A DNA stretch of 64,000 nucleotides from Denitratisoma sp. GTDB taxonomy: Bacteria; Pseudomonadota; Gammaproteobacteria; Burkholderiales; Rhodocyclaceae. This document shows positions 36,499-47,230 of the stretch, one piece after another. Numbering within the stretch: position 1 is the first letter of the stretch; each line of letters opens with the position of its first letter. Made by a program: the position numbers and the translations under genes. Below the pieces are notes generated by a model. That model did no database searches. It saw only the letters and a list, made by a program, of their open reading frames with translations, and was not told the DNA's origin. The stretch is taken from positions 2,697,711-2,761,710 of the forward strand of contig JAVSMO010000001.1 in NCBI GenBank assembly GCA_032027165.1, in the 5' to 3' direction.

Positions 36499-38334
36499 TC
36501 AGCGCGCGACCGTGATGGCGCCGGTCGAACCGTCGACGCGGATCATCATGCCGGTCTGGATGATCTTGGTCGCGTGGCCGGTGCCGACGACCGCCGGCAT
36601 GCCGTACTCGCGGCAGACGATCGCCGCGTGGCTCATGACGCCGCCGACGTCCGTGACGCAGGCCTTGATCTTGGCGAAGGCCGGCGCCCAGGACGGCGAG
36701 GTGGTCGGCGCGACGAGGATTTCGCCTTCCTGCAGCTGGCGGATGTCCTCCACCGTGCGGCAGACGCGCGCCTTGCCCTCGACGATGCCGGGACTGCCGG
36801 CGAAGCCCTTGAACTCCTTGACGGTGGAGGGGTCCTTCACCTCCGCCACCGCGGCCCAGTCGGCCAGCGAGCTGTTGGTGACGCCCCACAGCACGATGGT
36901 GAACGGTTCCTGGATGACTTCCGGGGCGGTGCCGATGGCCGGCGGCGGGCTCCACTCCTTGAACTTCTGCATGACGCCCTTGCGCCACTCGACCTCCTTC
37001 GGCCAGGTCTGCGTGCCGCGCGGCGTGACGCCGGTGGCCCAGGCGGTGACGACGTCCCACAGCGCCTGCTTGATCTCGTCGCGGCGCAGCAGCCAGACGT
37101 CCTCGACGTCCTTGATGATGCCGTGCTCGACGAGGATGGCGGCGACTTCGCGCATCTTGTTCCAGAACACCGAGTGGAACCAGTGCTCGACGTAGAACAG
37201 GTGGTTCTCGACATAGGGGAACACCGTCTTGGCGCAGCCGAGCAGCTCGTCGAACTGCTTGCGGTCCTCCTCCTTCTCGATCAGGCCGCGGTACTCGGCG
37301 GTGATGCGGTCGCGCTCGGCGCGCACCTGCTCCATCGGCCGCTCGATGTTGACGCCGGCCTTGACCTTCTGGATGTAGGTCTGGATGCCGTTGAGCGGAA
37401 TGTTCATGGCGTCGTTCCAGGAACGGTCGTGGTGGAACCAGCCGGTGCCCGTCGACACGTTGAACCAGGGCTCGCGCGAGAGGTTGAGCGAGGTCAGCCA
37501 CTCGACGCCCTTCGGCAGCTTCTTCAGCGCCGCCTCGACCTCGGTCCACTCCTGGCTGAAGCAGACGGCGTTGTCGACGCCCAGCTCGATGGCCTTCTTG
37601 GCGAGCTTCTTCAGCTCCTCGTCGGGCTGGTACATGATGACGTCGATGCCGGAGATCATCTGCGTCACGCGCTGCGCCGGAATGCTCGGGAAGAGCTTCT
37701 GCACGAAGTCGAGGAAGAAGACGTAGGCGGCATAGCCGAGGTTGAGGAACTCGAAGTGGTACTGCCAGCACTTGATGCCGAGGTTGATCAGGTCGTCGTA
37801 GTTCTTCAGCAGGTGGAAGCCCTTCGACTCGCCGATGGCGTCGGTCACCACCTTGATGTCCTCCATGTCGGCCAGCTTCGGGATCTCCAGCTGCTCGAGT
37901 TCGCGGATGGTGGCCTCCATCTTCACCTTCCACTTCTTCTCCAGCTCGTCCCAGTTCTTGTAGTAGTGGCCGGCGCGCTCCATGAAGTGCGGCACGCGGC
38001 TGCCGATCTCCTCGGGGTTCTTCACCGGCACCGGCGAGATGTAGACATAGCCGTTGATCATGCGGTGGTCGACGCCGCGCACCGGCGGCACCATGAAGAT
38101 GCGGTTGTTGTACTGCGACAGCGCTAGGTACCAGGCCTCGTCCCAGATGGTGTCGAAGGGATACAGCGGCTCGGGATAGTGCAGGCCGTCGTAGAACCAG
38201 AACATCTCCTTCTCGTACTGGTTGCGCGTCGGGTCGTCGGTGACGAACTGGTACTGGTACGGATACATGCGCTCCCAGCCTTCGGTGCCGGGAATCGTCT
38301 TGGCCTTCACGTCATGCGGAACAGGAAACTTCAT
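36499..38334 (-). CDS. ppsA: phenylphosphate synthase subunit A (phosphohistidine)
   Basis: A 611-residue protein (about 70 kDa). The C-terminal swivel domain has GGVMSHAAIVCREYGMPAVVG; the phosphorylated histidine is His569. The large N-terminal part binds phenol and is specific to this family. With PpsB it turns phenol, ATP and water into phenylphosphate, AMP and phosphate. It is the first gene of the phenol operon; GGAGGAG stands 10 bases before ATG 38334, and the sigma-54 promoter at 38438-38453 is about 100 bases upstream. Confidence 0.96.
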   Translation of the reverse strand: MKFPVPHDVKAKTIPGTEGWERMYPYQYQFVTDDPTRNQYEKEMFWFYDGLHYPEPLYPFDTIWDEAWYLALSQYNNRIFMVPPVRGVDHRMINGYVYISPVPVKNPEEIGSRVPHFMERAGHYYKNWDELEKKWKVKMEATIRELEQLEIPKLADMEDIKVVTDAIGESKGFHLLKNYDDLINLGIKCWQYHFEFLNLGYAAYVFFLDFVQKLFPSIPAQRVTQMISGIDVIMYQPDEELKKLAKKAIELGVDNAVCFSQEWTEVEAALKKLPKGVEWLTSLNLSREPWFNVSTGTGWFHHDRSWNDAMNIPLNGIQTYIQKVKAGVNIERPMEQVRAERDRITAEYRGLIEKEEDRKQFDELLGCAKTVFPYVENHLFYVEHWFHSVFWNKMREVAAILVEHGIIKDVEDVWLLRRDEIKQALWDVVTAWATGVTPRGTQTWPKEVEWRKGVMQKFKEWSPPPAIGTAPEVIQEPFTIVLWGVTNSSLADWAAVAEVKDPSTVKEFKGFAGSPGIVEGKARVCRTVEDIRQLQEGEILVAPTTSPSWAPAFAKIKACVTDVGGVMSHAAIVCREYGMPAVVGTGHATKIIQTGMMIRVDGSTGAITVAR

Positions 38335-38437
38335 TTCGGCTACTCCTCCATGCGGTGATCGTTTAGATACGAATTTTTTCGAACTTTTCTATTTGTGCCG
38401 GGCATGCTTGGTGCGCGGCTGTGCGTGGGAGGCCTAT

Positions 38438-38453
38438 CGCAAGCGATGTGCCA
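38438..38453 (-). promoter_or_regulatory. Sigma-54 (-24/-12) promoter of the phenol operon
   Basis: Reading the minus strand: TGGCACATCGCTTGCG, that is TGGCAC, five bases, TTGCG. GG and GC are at the required distance. It points toward ppsA, and transcription would start near 38427, giving an untranslated leader of about 90 bases. The activator gene is divergently encoded on the other side of the gap. Confidence 0.9.
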
Positions 38454-38592
38454 TGTGCGTCGCAACATGCCGCCGGCGTGAAGACGGAACGACCGGTCCC
38501 CAGTGGCGAAACGCCGCGCGCGGCATCGGCGCCGTGATGCGCGAAGCGCTGCGGCGCAGCAGGCGGCGCGGGTCTCCATAGACCTGCAGCAC

Positions 38593-38610
38593 TTGACGAT
38601 TTGATGAAAT
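38593..38610. promoter_or_regulatory. Upstream activator site 1
   Basis: TTGACGATTTGATGAAAT, about 140 bases upstream of the -24 element. It shares TTGACGATTTG with site 2, 41 bases (four helical turns) away. Probable binding site of the XylR/DmpR-type activator. Confidence 0.65.
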
Positions 38611-38633
38611 ACGCGCGATTGTTGGCGTAGGAT

Positions 38634-38651
38634 TTGACGATTTGGTACATT
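38634..38651. promoter_or_regulatory. Upstream activator site 2
   Basis: TTGACGATTTGGTACATT, a close copy of site 1 and about 180 bases upstream of the -24 element, a distance typical for enhancer sites of this activator family. Confidence 0.65.
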
Positions 38652-38709
38652 TGTCCTGCTTTCCCCAGCAGTTTCTGCAATAGCCGCGACAAAAGCCGGC
38701 CGGCGACGC

Positions 38710-38722
38710 TTCACCATTTGAT
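38710..38722. promoter_or_regulatory. Possible third activator half-site
   Basis: TTCACCATTTGAT resembles the TTGACGATTTGAT core of site 1 with three changes. It lies 37 bases before the activator start codon, so it might serve autoregulation. Confidence 0.35.
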
Positions 38723-38758
38723 AAAAAAGTCGCATCCGGCACGAAGGAGGAGACAGAA

Positions 38759-40504
38759 ATGCGCAAACTGACCTCGGTCGCCAAGGCGGCCGACGACATG
38801 CGCTCGCACATCCATTTCTGCGCCGAGACCGGCCAGATCTGGCTGCACGAGCACCGCATGCTGCTGGTGCATGCAGAGGCGCAGGCCCTGCTGCGCAAGG
38901 AACTCATCGACACGCTGGGCATGGAGCGCGCGCGCGGGCTGCTGACGCGCATGGGCTACGCCTCGGGCATGCGCGACGCGGAACTGGCGCGCAAGCAGGC
39001 GCAGGGCGTCGACGACATGGAAGCCTTCATGACCGGGCCGAAGCTGCACACGCTGGAGGGCATCGTGCGCGTGACGCCGATCCGCCTGGAAATGGACCGG
39101 CCGCGCGGCCGGTTCTACGGCGAATTCCTCTGGGAAAACTCCTGGGAGGGGCAGTGGCACCGCCAGTATTTCGGCATCCACCACGAGCCGGTGTGCTGGA
39201 CGCAGATCGGCTACGCCTCGGGCTACACCTCGGCCTTCATGGGCCGGCGCATCCTCTACCAGGAGGTGGAATGTGTCGGCGCCGGCGACACCAACTGCCG
39301 CATCATCGGCAAGCCGGTCGAGGAGTGGGACAACGCCGACGAGCACATGCGCTACTACAACCCGGAATCCATCGCCGACCAGCTGATCGACCTGCAGACC
39401 CAGGTGACGCACCTGCGCTCGTCGATCGGCGAGAAGGAATCGCTGCCCGAGCACATGATCGGCGTCTCGCCCGGCTTCCGCGCCGCCTATGGCCTGCTCA
39501 AGCAGGCGGCGGACAGCCAGATTCCGGTGCTGCTGCTCGGCGAGACCGGCGTCGGCAAGGAAGTCTTCGCGCGCTGCCTGCACGAGATGGGCCCGCGCGC
39601 CGGCGAGGCCTTCGTCGCCGTGAACTGCGCGGCGATCCCGCAGGAGCTGGTCGAATCCGAACTCTTCGGCGTCGAGAAGGGCGCCTACACCGGCGCGCAG
39701 TCCTCGCGCCCCGGCCGCTTCGAGCGCGCCAGCGGCGGCACGCTGTTCCTCGACGAGGTCGGCGACCTGCCGCTCTCGGCGCAGGCCAAGCTCTTGCGCG
39801 TGCTGCAGGAGCGCGAGATCGAGCGCCTCGGCGACGCCAAGCCGCGCAAGGTCGACGTGCGCGTGGTGGCGGCGACCAACGCCGATCTGGCCCGGCTGGT
39901 GAAGGAAGGCAAGTTCCGCCTCGACCTCTACTACCGCCTCAACGCCTACCAGATCCACATCCCGCCGCTGCGCGAGCGCAAGGAGGACATCTCGCCGCTG
40001 TCGAAGGCCTTCCTGGAAAAGTACGCGACCCTCCACGGCAAGCGCCTGCGCGGCTTCACCGACAAGGCCAAGCGCGCGCTGCTCTCCTACGACTGGCCGG
40101 GCAACATCCGCGAGCTGCAGAACGTCATCGAGCGCAGCGTGATCCTCGCGCCGCACGGCAGCCGCGTCGAGGCCGAGCACCTGTTCCTCGCCGAGCGCGA
40201 CGGCCAGCCGAACGAACTCGGACTGGACGCGCATGGCACATTGCACGCCCAGAGCTGGCAGCCGGGCGAAAAGCTGTGCGACTCGGTGCTCAACGGGGTG
40301 TTCACCCTGGACGAAGTGGAGTCGATGCTGCTGGAGGGGGCGGTGGCCAAGGCCAACGGCAACCTCTCCTCGGCGGCGCGCCTGCTCGGCATCACCCGCC
40401 CGCAGCTCGCCTACCGCCTGAAACGCATGCAGGAAGCGGACAAGGCGCCAACCGCAGAAAATCCGAAGGGCAACGGGCGGGCCAGGACCCGCACTCCCGC
40501 CTGA
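38759..40504 (+). CDS. pdeR: sigma-54-dependent phenol-responsive activator (XylR/DmpR/MopR type)
   Basis: A 581-residue NtrC-family activator: XylR_N and V4R sensor domains (about 15-190), AAA+ domain (Walker A GETGVGKE 261-268, sigma-54 contact loop GAYTGA 308-313, FLDEVGDLP), and a Fis-type HTH ([24 protein letters not shown]). The zinc ligands of MopR align with Cys146, Glu169, Cys172 and Cys180, and its phenol contacts with His97 and Trp125, all with a constant nine-residue offset. It is divergent to ppsA and is the obvious regulator. AAGGAGG precedes the start. The name follows the Aromatoleum phenol regulator. Confidence 0.93.
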   Translation: MRKLTSVAKAADDMRSHIHFCAETGQIWLHEHRMLLVHAEAQALLRKELIDTLGMERARGLLTRMGYASGMRDAELARKQAQGVDDMEAFMTGPKLHTLEGIVRVTPIRLEMDRPRGRFYGEFLWENSWEGQWHRQYFGIHHEPVCWTQIGYASGYTSAFMGRRILYQEVECVGAGDTNCRIIGKPVEEWDNADEHMRYYNPESIADQLIDLQTQVTHLRSSIGEKESLPEHMIGVSPGFRAAYGLLKQAADSQIPVLLLGETGVGKEVFARCLHEMGPRAGEAFVAVNCAAIPQELVESELFGVEKGAYTGAQSSRPGRFERASGGTLFLDEVGDLPLSAQAKLLRVLQEREIERLGDAKPRKVDVRVVAATNADLARLVKEGKFRLDLYYRLNAYQIHIPPLRERKEDISPLSKAFLEKYATLHGKRLRGFTDKAKRALLSYDWPGNIRELQNVIERSVILAPHGSRVEAEHLFLAERDGQPNELGLDAHGTLHAQSWQPGEKLCDSVLNGVFTLDEVESMLLEGAVAKANGNLSSAARLLGITRPQLAYRLKRMQEADKAPTAENPKGNGRARTRTPA

Positions 40505-40505
40505 C

Positions 40506-40967
40506 ATGAGCGCCCCGCTGCGCAGCCGCGTGCTCGCCTTCCTCGGCGAACACCACGTCATGACGCTGTCCACCGTCGGCACCGACGGGCCGTGGGCGGC
40601 GGCGGTGTTCTACGCCCACGACGACCTGAAGCTGTACTACCTCTCGTCGCCGACCTCGCGCCACGCCGAACACCTCGCCGCCGACCCGCGCGCCGCCGCC
40701 ACCATCCAGCGCGACTACGACGACTGGCCCGGCATCCGCGGCCTGCAGCTCGAAGGCACGGTGCGCGAAGTCGCCCGCGAGGACGAGGCGCGCGTGCGCG
40801 CCCTGTACCAGGAACGCTACCCGCTCATCGGCGGCGGCGCCGGCGTGCCGCGCAAGCTTCTCGAAGCGCTCGACAAAATCCGCTGGTACGAGTTCGTGCC
40901 GAAGGACATCCATCTCATCGACAACACGCTGGGCTTCGCGCACCGCGAGCACCTGCCGGTCAAATAA
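40506..40967 (+). CDS. flavin split-barrel protein (YhbP/UPF0306-like)
   Basis: A 153-residue split-barrel protein: VLAFLGEHHVMTLSTVGTDGPWAAAVFYAHDDLKLYYLSSPTSRHAEHL then a dimer-forming barrel and KIRWYEFVPKDIHLIDNTLGF. The family binds FMN or haem-type cofactors, with reactions mostly unknown. It begins one base after the activator stop, so it is coexpressed with pdeR and may belong to the phenol system. A second split-barrel protein stands at 27603-28064. Confidence 0.82.
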   Translation: MSAPLRSRVLAFLGEHHVMTLSTVGTDGPWAAAVFYAHDDLKLYYLSSPTSRHAEHLAADPRAAATIQRDYDDWPGIRGLQLEGTVREVAREDEARVRALYQERYPLIGGGAGVPRKLLEALDKIRWYEFVPKDIHLIDNTLGFAHREHLPVK

Positions 40968-40979
40968 GGGGAACCATCG

Positions 40980-42176
40980 ATGTCGCAATCCAGGACACCC
41001 GGCAAGGGCTTCACCACCCGCGCCATCCACCACGGCTACGATCCCTACGCGGGCCACGGCTCGGTCAACCCGCCGATCTACCTGAGCTCGACCTACGCCT
41101 TTCCCACGGTGGAAGACGGCAGCGCGCGCTTCGCCGGCGAGCAGGCCGGCTTCGTCTACTCGCGCGTCGGCAACCCGACCACCTGCCTGCTGGAGGGCCG
41201 CATCGCCGACCTCGAAGGCGGCGAGGCGGCGCTGGTCACCGCCTCGGGCATGGGCGCCACCACCTCGCTGATGTGGACGCTGCTGTCGCCGGGCGACGAA
41301 GTCATCGCCGACAAGACCCTCTACGGCTGCACCTTCGGCTTCTTCAACCACGGCCTGGCCAAGTTCGGCGTGAAGATCACGCACGTCGACCTGACGCAGC
41401 CGGCCAACCTCGAAGCCGCCATCGGCGCGCAGACGAAAGTGGTGTTCTTCGAGTCGCCGGCCAATCCCAACATGCGGCTGGTGGACATCGCGGCCATCGC
41501 CGCCATCGCCCATCGCCACGACGCCAAGGTGGTGGTGGACAACACCTACTGCACGCCCTACCTGCAGCGTCCACTCGCGCTCGGCGCCGACTACGTCGTG
41601 CACTCGGCGACGAAATACCTCGGCGGTCACGGCGACCTCATCGCCGGCGCCGTCGTCGGCCCGCAGGAATCGCTGAACCAGGTGCGCTTCTACGGCATCA
41701 AGGACATGACCGGCGCCGTGCTCTCCTCGCAGGACGCCTTCCTCATCCTGCGCGGCCTGAAGACGCTGGCGCTGCGCATGGAACGCCACAGCAGCAACGC
41801 CCAGGCCATCGCCGAATGCCTGGCCGGCCACGAAAAAGTCGAGGTCTGCCACTACCCGGGACTGGCCGCCTTCCCGCAGATCGAACTCGCGCGCCGGCAG
41901 ATGAAGCTGCCCGGCGGCATGGTCGCCTTCGAGCTGAAGGGCGGCATCGAGGCGGGCCGCCGCTTCATGAACGCGCTGCGGCTGATCACCCGCGCCGTCA
42001 GCCTCGGCGACGCCGAAAGCCTGGCGCAGCACCCGGCCAGCATGACGCATTCCTTCTACACGCCCGAGGAGCGGCGCGAACACCTGATCGGCGAAGGCCT
42101 GGTGCGCATCTCCGCCGGTCTTGAAGACCCCGAGGACCTGCTCGACGACGTGCGGCAGGCACTGGCCGCCGCGTGA
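40980..42176 (+). CDS. megL: methionine gamma-lyase (PLP)
   Basis: A 398-residue PLP enzyme of the Cys/Met metabolism family. The PLP lysine is Lys212 in VHSATKYLGGHGD. Cys117 in DKTLYGCTFGFF is the residue that separates methionine gamma-lyase from cystathionine lyases, and VVVDNTYCTPYLQRPLALGAD is nearly identical to the pseudomonad enzyme as remembered. It splits methionine into methanethiol, 2-oxobutyrate and ammonia. The start has GGGGAACC upstream, 12 bases after the split-barrel gene. Confidence 0.93.
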   Translation: MSQSRTPGKGFTTRAIHHGYDPYAGHGSVNPPIYLSSTYAFPTVEDGSARFAGEQAGFVYSRVGNPTTCLLEGRIADLEGGEAALVTASGMGATTSLMWTLLSPGDEVIADKTLYGCTFGFFNHGLAKFGVKITHVDLTQPANLEAAIGAQTKVVFFESPANPNMRLVDIAAIAAIAHRHDAKVVVDNTYCTPYLQRPLALGADYVVHSATKYLGGHGDLIAGAVVGPQESLNQVRFYGIKDMTGAVLSSQDAFLILRGLKTLALRMERHSSNAQAIAECLAGHEKVEVCHYPGLAAFPQIELARRQMKLPGGMVAFELKGGIEAGRRFMNALRLITRAVSLGDAESLAQHPASMTHSFYTPEERREHLIGEGLVRISAGLEDPEDLLDDVRQALAAA

Positions 42177-42180
42177 GGGC

Positions 42181-42225
42181 GGCACGGCGCCGGAATGCGC
42201 CGTGCCGCAGGGACTGACTTTTGCT
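42181..42225 (+). terminator. Probable terminator of methionine gamma-lyase with ACTGACTTT motif
   Basis: GGCACGGCGC (42181-42190) and GCGCCGTGCC (42197-42206) form a perfect ten-base-pair stem with a six-base loop, four bases after the stop. The motif ACTGACTTTT follows at 42213, offering a short T-run slightly far from the stem. Confidence 0.6.
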
Positions 42226-42303
42226 GGGTTGTTGTCAGGGGTCGAATGGAACAGTTTCGGCCGAAGCAGACCTTCATCCAACAAACCTGGCCTATCACCG
42301 GAA

Positions 42304-42654
42304 TTACCAACTCACAAAATCACTATCTCCAATTTTTTTCAGGTGAAGCCTTCTGTCAGGCCTGTACTTGTCCAGTAGATTGACGTCTCGCGCATGCAGA
42401 ATTGTTCCGTTCTTCTCACTCAACTCGAGCCGATCAAGCAGGGGCTCGATCTCGCCTGGGCGAAACCAGACACCGTAAATCTTCTTGTGTCCTAAAAGCC
42501 GGCGCACCAGAAGGTACGAAAGCCATGCCCAGACCAAGAATCCAAGAAGACCAGAAGAAAGCCAGACGTAATAAGGGCCGTCCGGGCCAAGCAATTGCCA
42601 CCAAGACGACACCTGGCGCCAGTAGGGAGCGATGAGCTGCAGGAGCATATCCAT
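42304..42654 (-). CDS. small membrane protein of unknown function
   Basis: A 116-residue protein with one clear membrane segment (YYVWLSSGLLGFLVWAWLSYLLV, about 28-50) and a basic, charged cytoplasmic C-terminal half. No family was recognised. AAGGAGGG precedes the start. GC is lower than in neighbours and it sits in an islet with toxin-antitoxin remains, so it may be acquired. The 292 bases upstream (42655-42946) show no other gene. Confidence 0.65.
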   Translation of the reverse strand: MDMLLQLIAPYWRQVSSWWQLLGPDGPYYVWLSSGLLGFLVWAWLSYLLVRRLLGHKKIYGVWFRPGEIEPLLDRLELSEKNGTILHARDVNLLDKYRPDRRLHLKKIGDSDFVSW

Positions 42655-42946
42655 ATGACACCCTCCTTTTGTTTTATCCTCTCAGCATTGTAGTCGAAAT
42701 GTCTGCATGTCCGGTTATAGCGCGTAGTGCTGTGTGAGTCGCCTGGTTTCTATCAGCTCTGTCGAAGGACAGTAATTGAAAGATGAGAAACATTCATTTG
42801 ACTCGAATGTATTGGCCGCTCAGGCCGAATTCCTTCAGTAACGAGCGCGTACGCTTGCTTCAGCCTCCGCGAAGAAGTCTGTGGTGCCGTCTTCTGGAGA
42901 CTGATTTGACTGCTATGCTTGTATAGTCGTTAAGGAAAATCTCGAC

Positions 42947-43153
42947 ATGCTCTCCATCAGATTGCCCGGCACCGTCGAGGAAAGGCTGAACGCGCTGGCC
43001 AGCGAAACTGGACGCAGCAAGACCGCACTGGCGCGTGAAGCCATCCTCGAATACATCGACGACCTCGAGGACTATTACCTCGCCGAAGCGCGCGCACGGC
43101 GCAACCGCAAGGCCATCCCTCTGAACGAGGTGGAGCGAAAGCTTGGCCTTTGA
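42947..43153 (+). CDS. RelB/CopG-type ribbon-helix-helix antitoxin
   Basis: A 68-residue protein opening with MLSIRLPGTVEERLNALASETGRSKTALAREAI, a ribbon-helix-helix DNA-binding domain, followed by YIDDLEDYYLAEARARRNR that normally binds a RelE toxin. It overlaps the start of a shortened toxin reading frame. Complete and probably still able to repress its own promoter. Confidence 0.85.
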   Translation: MLSIRLPGTVEERLNALASETGRSKTALAREAILEYIDDLEDYYLAEARARRNRKAIPLNEVERKLGL

Positions 43154-43268
43154 GATCGAGTTAGATCCGGAGGCCGTGAAAGACCTCAAGAAACTCGACC
43201 GCCCTATCCAACAGCGCATCGTCGTCCGTGTTCTGCGCGTCGGCAACCGGCGCGAGATTTACCGCTAA
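43143..43268 (+). pseudogene. RelE/ParE toxin remnant with internal deletion
   Basis: A 41-codon open frame starting TTG 43143 inside the antitoxin end. The first 26 residues (AFEIELDPEAVKDLKKLDRPIQQRI) match a RelE N-terminus and the last 11 (LRVGNRREIYR) match the RelE C-terminus. About 45 residues in the middle, which hold the arginines that contact the ribosome, are missing. The frame is intact across the junction, so a short peptide could be made, but toxicity is unlikely. Confidence 0.75.
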
Positions 43269-43278
43269 CCTCTTCGTT

Positions 43279-43303
43279 CGCCGCCCTCCGGCGACTGACT
43301 TTT
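43279..43303 (+). terminator. Hairpin with ACTGACTTT motif after the RelBE remnant
   Basis: CGCCG (43279-43283) pairs with CGGCG (43289-43293), followed at once by ACTGACTTTT (43294-43303). It may terminate the antitoxin transcript. Confidence 0.45.
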
Positions 43304-43368
43304 GTCGGCTGCAGCGTAGGTCAGGCTTCAGCTCGCCGATTGTTCCCGATGTCGGCCTGAAGGCCGAC

Positions 43369-44130
43369 CTACAGCTTGAGGCCGCGCGGCTTGCGGCCGG
43401 CGCGCTTGAAGAGGCGGTCGTACGCCGCGTTGGGCAGGAGCTTCATGGCGCGCGCGACGAGGGCCATCTGCCACGGCACGACGGCGTAGCCGCGGCCGGC
43501 GTCGATGACGCGGGCGATGCGCCGGGCGGCGACGTCGGCGGGGAGGATGAAGGGCATGCGGTACTTGTTCACCGCCGTCATCGGCGTGGCGACGTAGCCG
43601 GGGCAGACGGTGACGACTTTCACCCCGCTCGCGCGCAGCTCGACGCGCAGCGCTTCCAGGTAGGTGATGGCGGCGGCCTTCGAGGCGCTGTAGGCGCCGG
43701 CGCCGGGGATGCCGCGCATGCCGGCCACCGAGGCGATGCCGGCCAGCCGTCCGCGCCCGGCCGCGCGCATCGGCGCGACGAAGGGGTGGAAGGTGGCGGC
43801 GAGCCCCACCACGTTGGTCTGTATGACGCGGCCGAAGACGGCGATGTCCTCGGCGTGCTCGGTGAGGGTGCCGACGGAGACGCCGGCGTTGGCGATGACG
43901 ACGTCGGGCACGCCGAAGCGCGCCATGAAGTCTTGCGCCGCCTCCTGCATGGCCTGCGCGTCGGCGACGTCGGCGGTGTAGAGGGCGGGGGAACCGGGCA
44001 GCCCGCGCGCGATGCCGGCGAGGACTTCGGCGCGGCGCGCCACCAGGCCGAGCTGGGCGCCCCGCGCGGCATAGTGCGCGGCGAGCGCCGCGCCGATGCC
44101 GGAGGATGCGCCGGTGATAAAGACGCGCAA
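43369..44130 (-). CDS. short-chain dehydrogenase/reductase
   Basis: A 253-residue classical SDR: FITGASSGIGAALA (cofactor loop), NAGVSVG, catalytic YSASK (YSASKAAAITYLEALR) with the preceding Ser (GIASVAG). The Arg-rich start after the first strand favours NADP. Substrate unknown. Stop lies eight bases after the dsbA gene's end region; both are on the minus strand. Confidence 0.88.
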   Translation of the reverse strand: MRVFITGASSGIGAALAAHYAARGAQLGLVARRAEVLAGIARGLPGSPALYTADVADAQAMQEAAQDFMARFGVPDVVIANAGVSVGTLTEHAEDIAVFGRVIQTNVVGLAATFHPFVAPMRAAGRGRLAGIASVAGMRGIPGAGAYSASKAAAITYLEALRVELRASGVKVVTVCPGYVATPMTAVNKYRMPFILPADVAARRIARVIDAGRGYAVVPWQMALVARAMKLLPNAAYDRLFKRAGRKPRGLKL

Positions 44131-44137
44131 GCGCGGC

Positions 44138-44779
44138 TTACTTCTTCTTCGGCCGCTCGGCGCGCGCCTTGGCGATCAGGCTGTCGAGGGTCTGCATCAA
44201 GCCTTCCGGGCTGCCAGTCATGGAGACGGAGGTGAAGTACTTGCCGTCGACCACCAGGGCGGGCACGCCGGTGACGTCGTAGGCCTGGGTGAGCTGGGCG
44301 GCGCGCTTGGTCTTGCTCTGCACCGAGAAGGACTTCCAGGCCTCGGCGAACTTGGCGCGGTCGACGCCCTTCTTCGCCATCCAGTCGAGCTGGATTCTCT
44401 CGTCATTGAGGTTCACGCGGTCGATGTGGATGGCGTCGAACACCTCGCCGTGCATGCGCTCGAGCAGGCCCAGCGATTCCAGCGTGTAGAAGGTGCGCGC
44501 GTTCGGCGCCCAGCGTTCGGTGGGGATCGCCGGGATGCGGCGGAACTCAACGTCCTTCGGCAGCTTCGCCGTCCACTTCCTGAGGAAGGGCTCGAGGTCG
44601 AAGCAGTGCGGACAGCCGTACCAGAAGAATTCGACGACCTCGATCTTCTCGCCGGTCTCGACTGCCTGCGGGTTGGCCAGCGGCTTGTAATCCTTGCCCG
44701 CCCGCATCTGGGCAGAGGCGGAACCGGCAATCAACGCGAAGGTGAGGCCGAGGAGGCCCAGCCATTTGTTCAAGTGCAT
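44138..44779 (-). CDS. dsbA: thiol:disulfide interchange protein DsbA
   Basis: A 213-residue periplasmic oxidase: signal peptide (WLGLLGLTFALIAGSASA, cleavage near 23), active site FFWYGCPHCFDL and cis-Pro loop VTGVPALVVDG. It puts disulfide bonds into exported proteins. It follows the SPOR gene by 15 bases. Confidence 0.95.
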   Translation of the reverse strand: MHLNKWLGLLGLTFALIAGSASAQMRAGKDYKPLANPQAVETGEKIEVVEFFWYGCPHCFDLEPFLRKWTAKLPKDVEFRRIPAIPTERWAPNARTFYTLESLGLLERMHGEVFDAIHIDRVNLNDERIQLDWMAKKGVDRAKFAEAWKSFSVQSKTKRAAQLTQAYDVTGVPALVVDGKYFTSVSMTGSPEGLMQTLDSLIAKARAERPKKK

Positions 44780-44794
44780 GATTTCTCCTGAAAT

Positions 44795-45382
44795 TTAGTT
44801 GGCGGCGTCCCTGGTGTCCTTGCCGTCCTTGACTCTGACAACGCTGGCCTGGATTCCGTTCTGCGCCAGCAGCGTGCGGACCCTGGCCATCTCGTCCGGA
44901 TTGGCATAGGGACCGATGCGCACGCGGTGCATGATGCCCTTCTCGGGCAGGGTCACCTGCTGCACGCTGGCCTCCACCCCCATCAACGCCAGGCGGGCCT
45001 TGAGGTTGTCCGCATCGGCGGGATTCTGGAAGGAGCCGGCCTGGAGGAAGAGGGCATCCCCGGCCGGCTTCGGCGCCGCGGCGGCCGGCTTCGGCTCGGC
45101 CTGGGGCACCGGCTCCTGGCTGCCGGGCAGGATCTTGTAGAACTCGAAACGCGGCTTTTCCGCCACTTTGTCGCCGGGCTTGCCCGGCAGGGGCTCCGGC
45201 ACGACCGGCACGGCGGCCCTGGGCTCGTCGTGCTTCTCGGCCGGCGGCCTGGTGCCCTTCTCCTGGAAGGGCAGCGGCGTCTTGTTCAGGTACCAGACGA
45301 CGCCGGCGGCGATGACGACGCCGACGACCAGGCCGATGAACATGCCTAGGAGAGTGCCGCCGCCTTGCTTGCGTGTGTTCAT
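44795..45382 (-). CDS. SPOR-domain (FtsN-like) membrane protein
   Basis: A 195-residue protein with an N-terminal membrane anchor (LLGMFIGLVVGVVIAAGVVWYL, about 11-32), a Pro/Ala/Lys-rich periplasmic linker, and a C-terminal SPOR domain (ALFLQAGSFQNPADADNLKARLALMG... MHRVRIGPYAN) that binds denuded peptidoglycan at the septum. The argS-SPOR-dsbA order is common in betaproteobacteria. Seven bases after argS. Confidence 0.9.
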   Translation of the reverse strand: MNTRKQGGGTLLGMFIGLVVGVVIAAGVVWYLNKTPLPFQEKGTRPPAEKHDEPRAAVPVVPEPLPGKPGDKVAEKPRFEFYKILPGSQEPVPQAEPKPAAAAPKPAGDALFLQAGSFQNPADADNLKARLALMGVEASVQQVTLPEKGIMHRVRIGPYANPDEMARVRTLLAQNGIQASVVRVKDGKDTRDAAN

Positions 45383-45389
45383 CGTTGCC

Positions 45390-47123
<1,734 letters not shown>

Positions 47124-47230
47124 ATCAATATCCAGGAAAGCGCGGATTATACCTTCCCGCCCTCCCGCGCTGGCCGTGGCGTCCTGCTAAATATGGGTAA
47201 AATCGGCGTTTTCCCGAATACGCCGACACC

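Noticed and set aside
38634..38660. A second sigma-54 promoter for the activator gene (GG at 38644, GC at 38658)
   Set aside because: The spacing between GG and GC is 12 instead of 10 bases, which is outside the tolerated range.
42655..42946. Possible RNA gene in the 292-base gap ahead of the antitoxin
   Set aside because: No tRNA-like folding or strong terminator hairpin could be recognised; it probably holds only the promoters of the two flanking genes.
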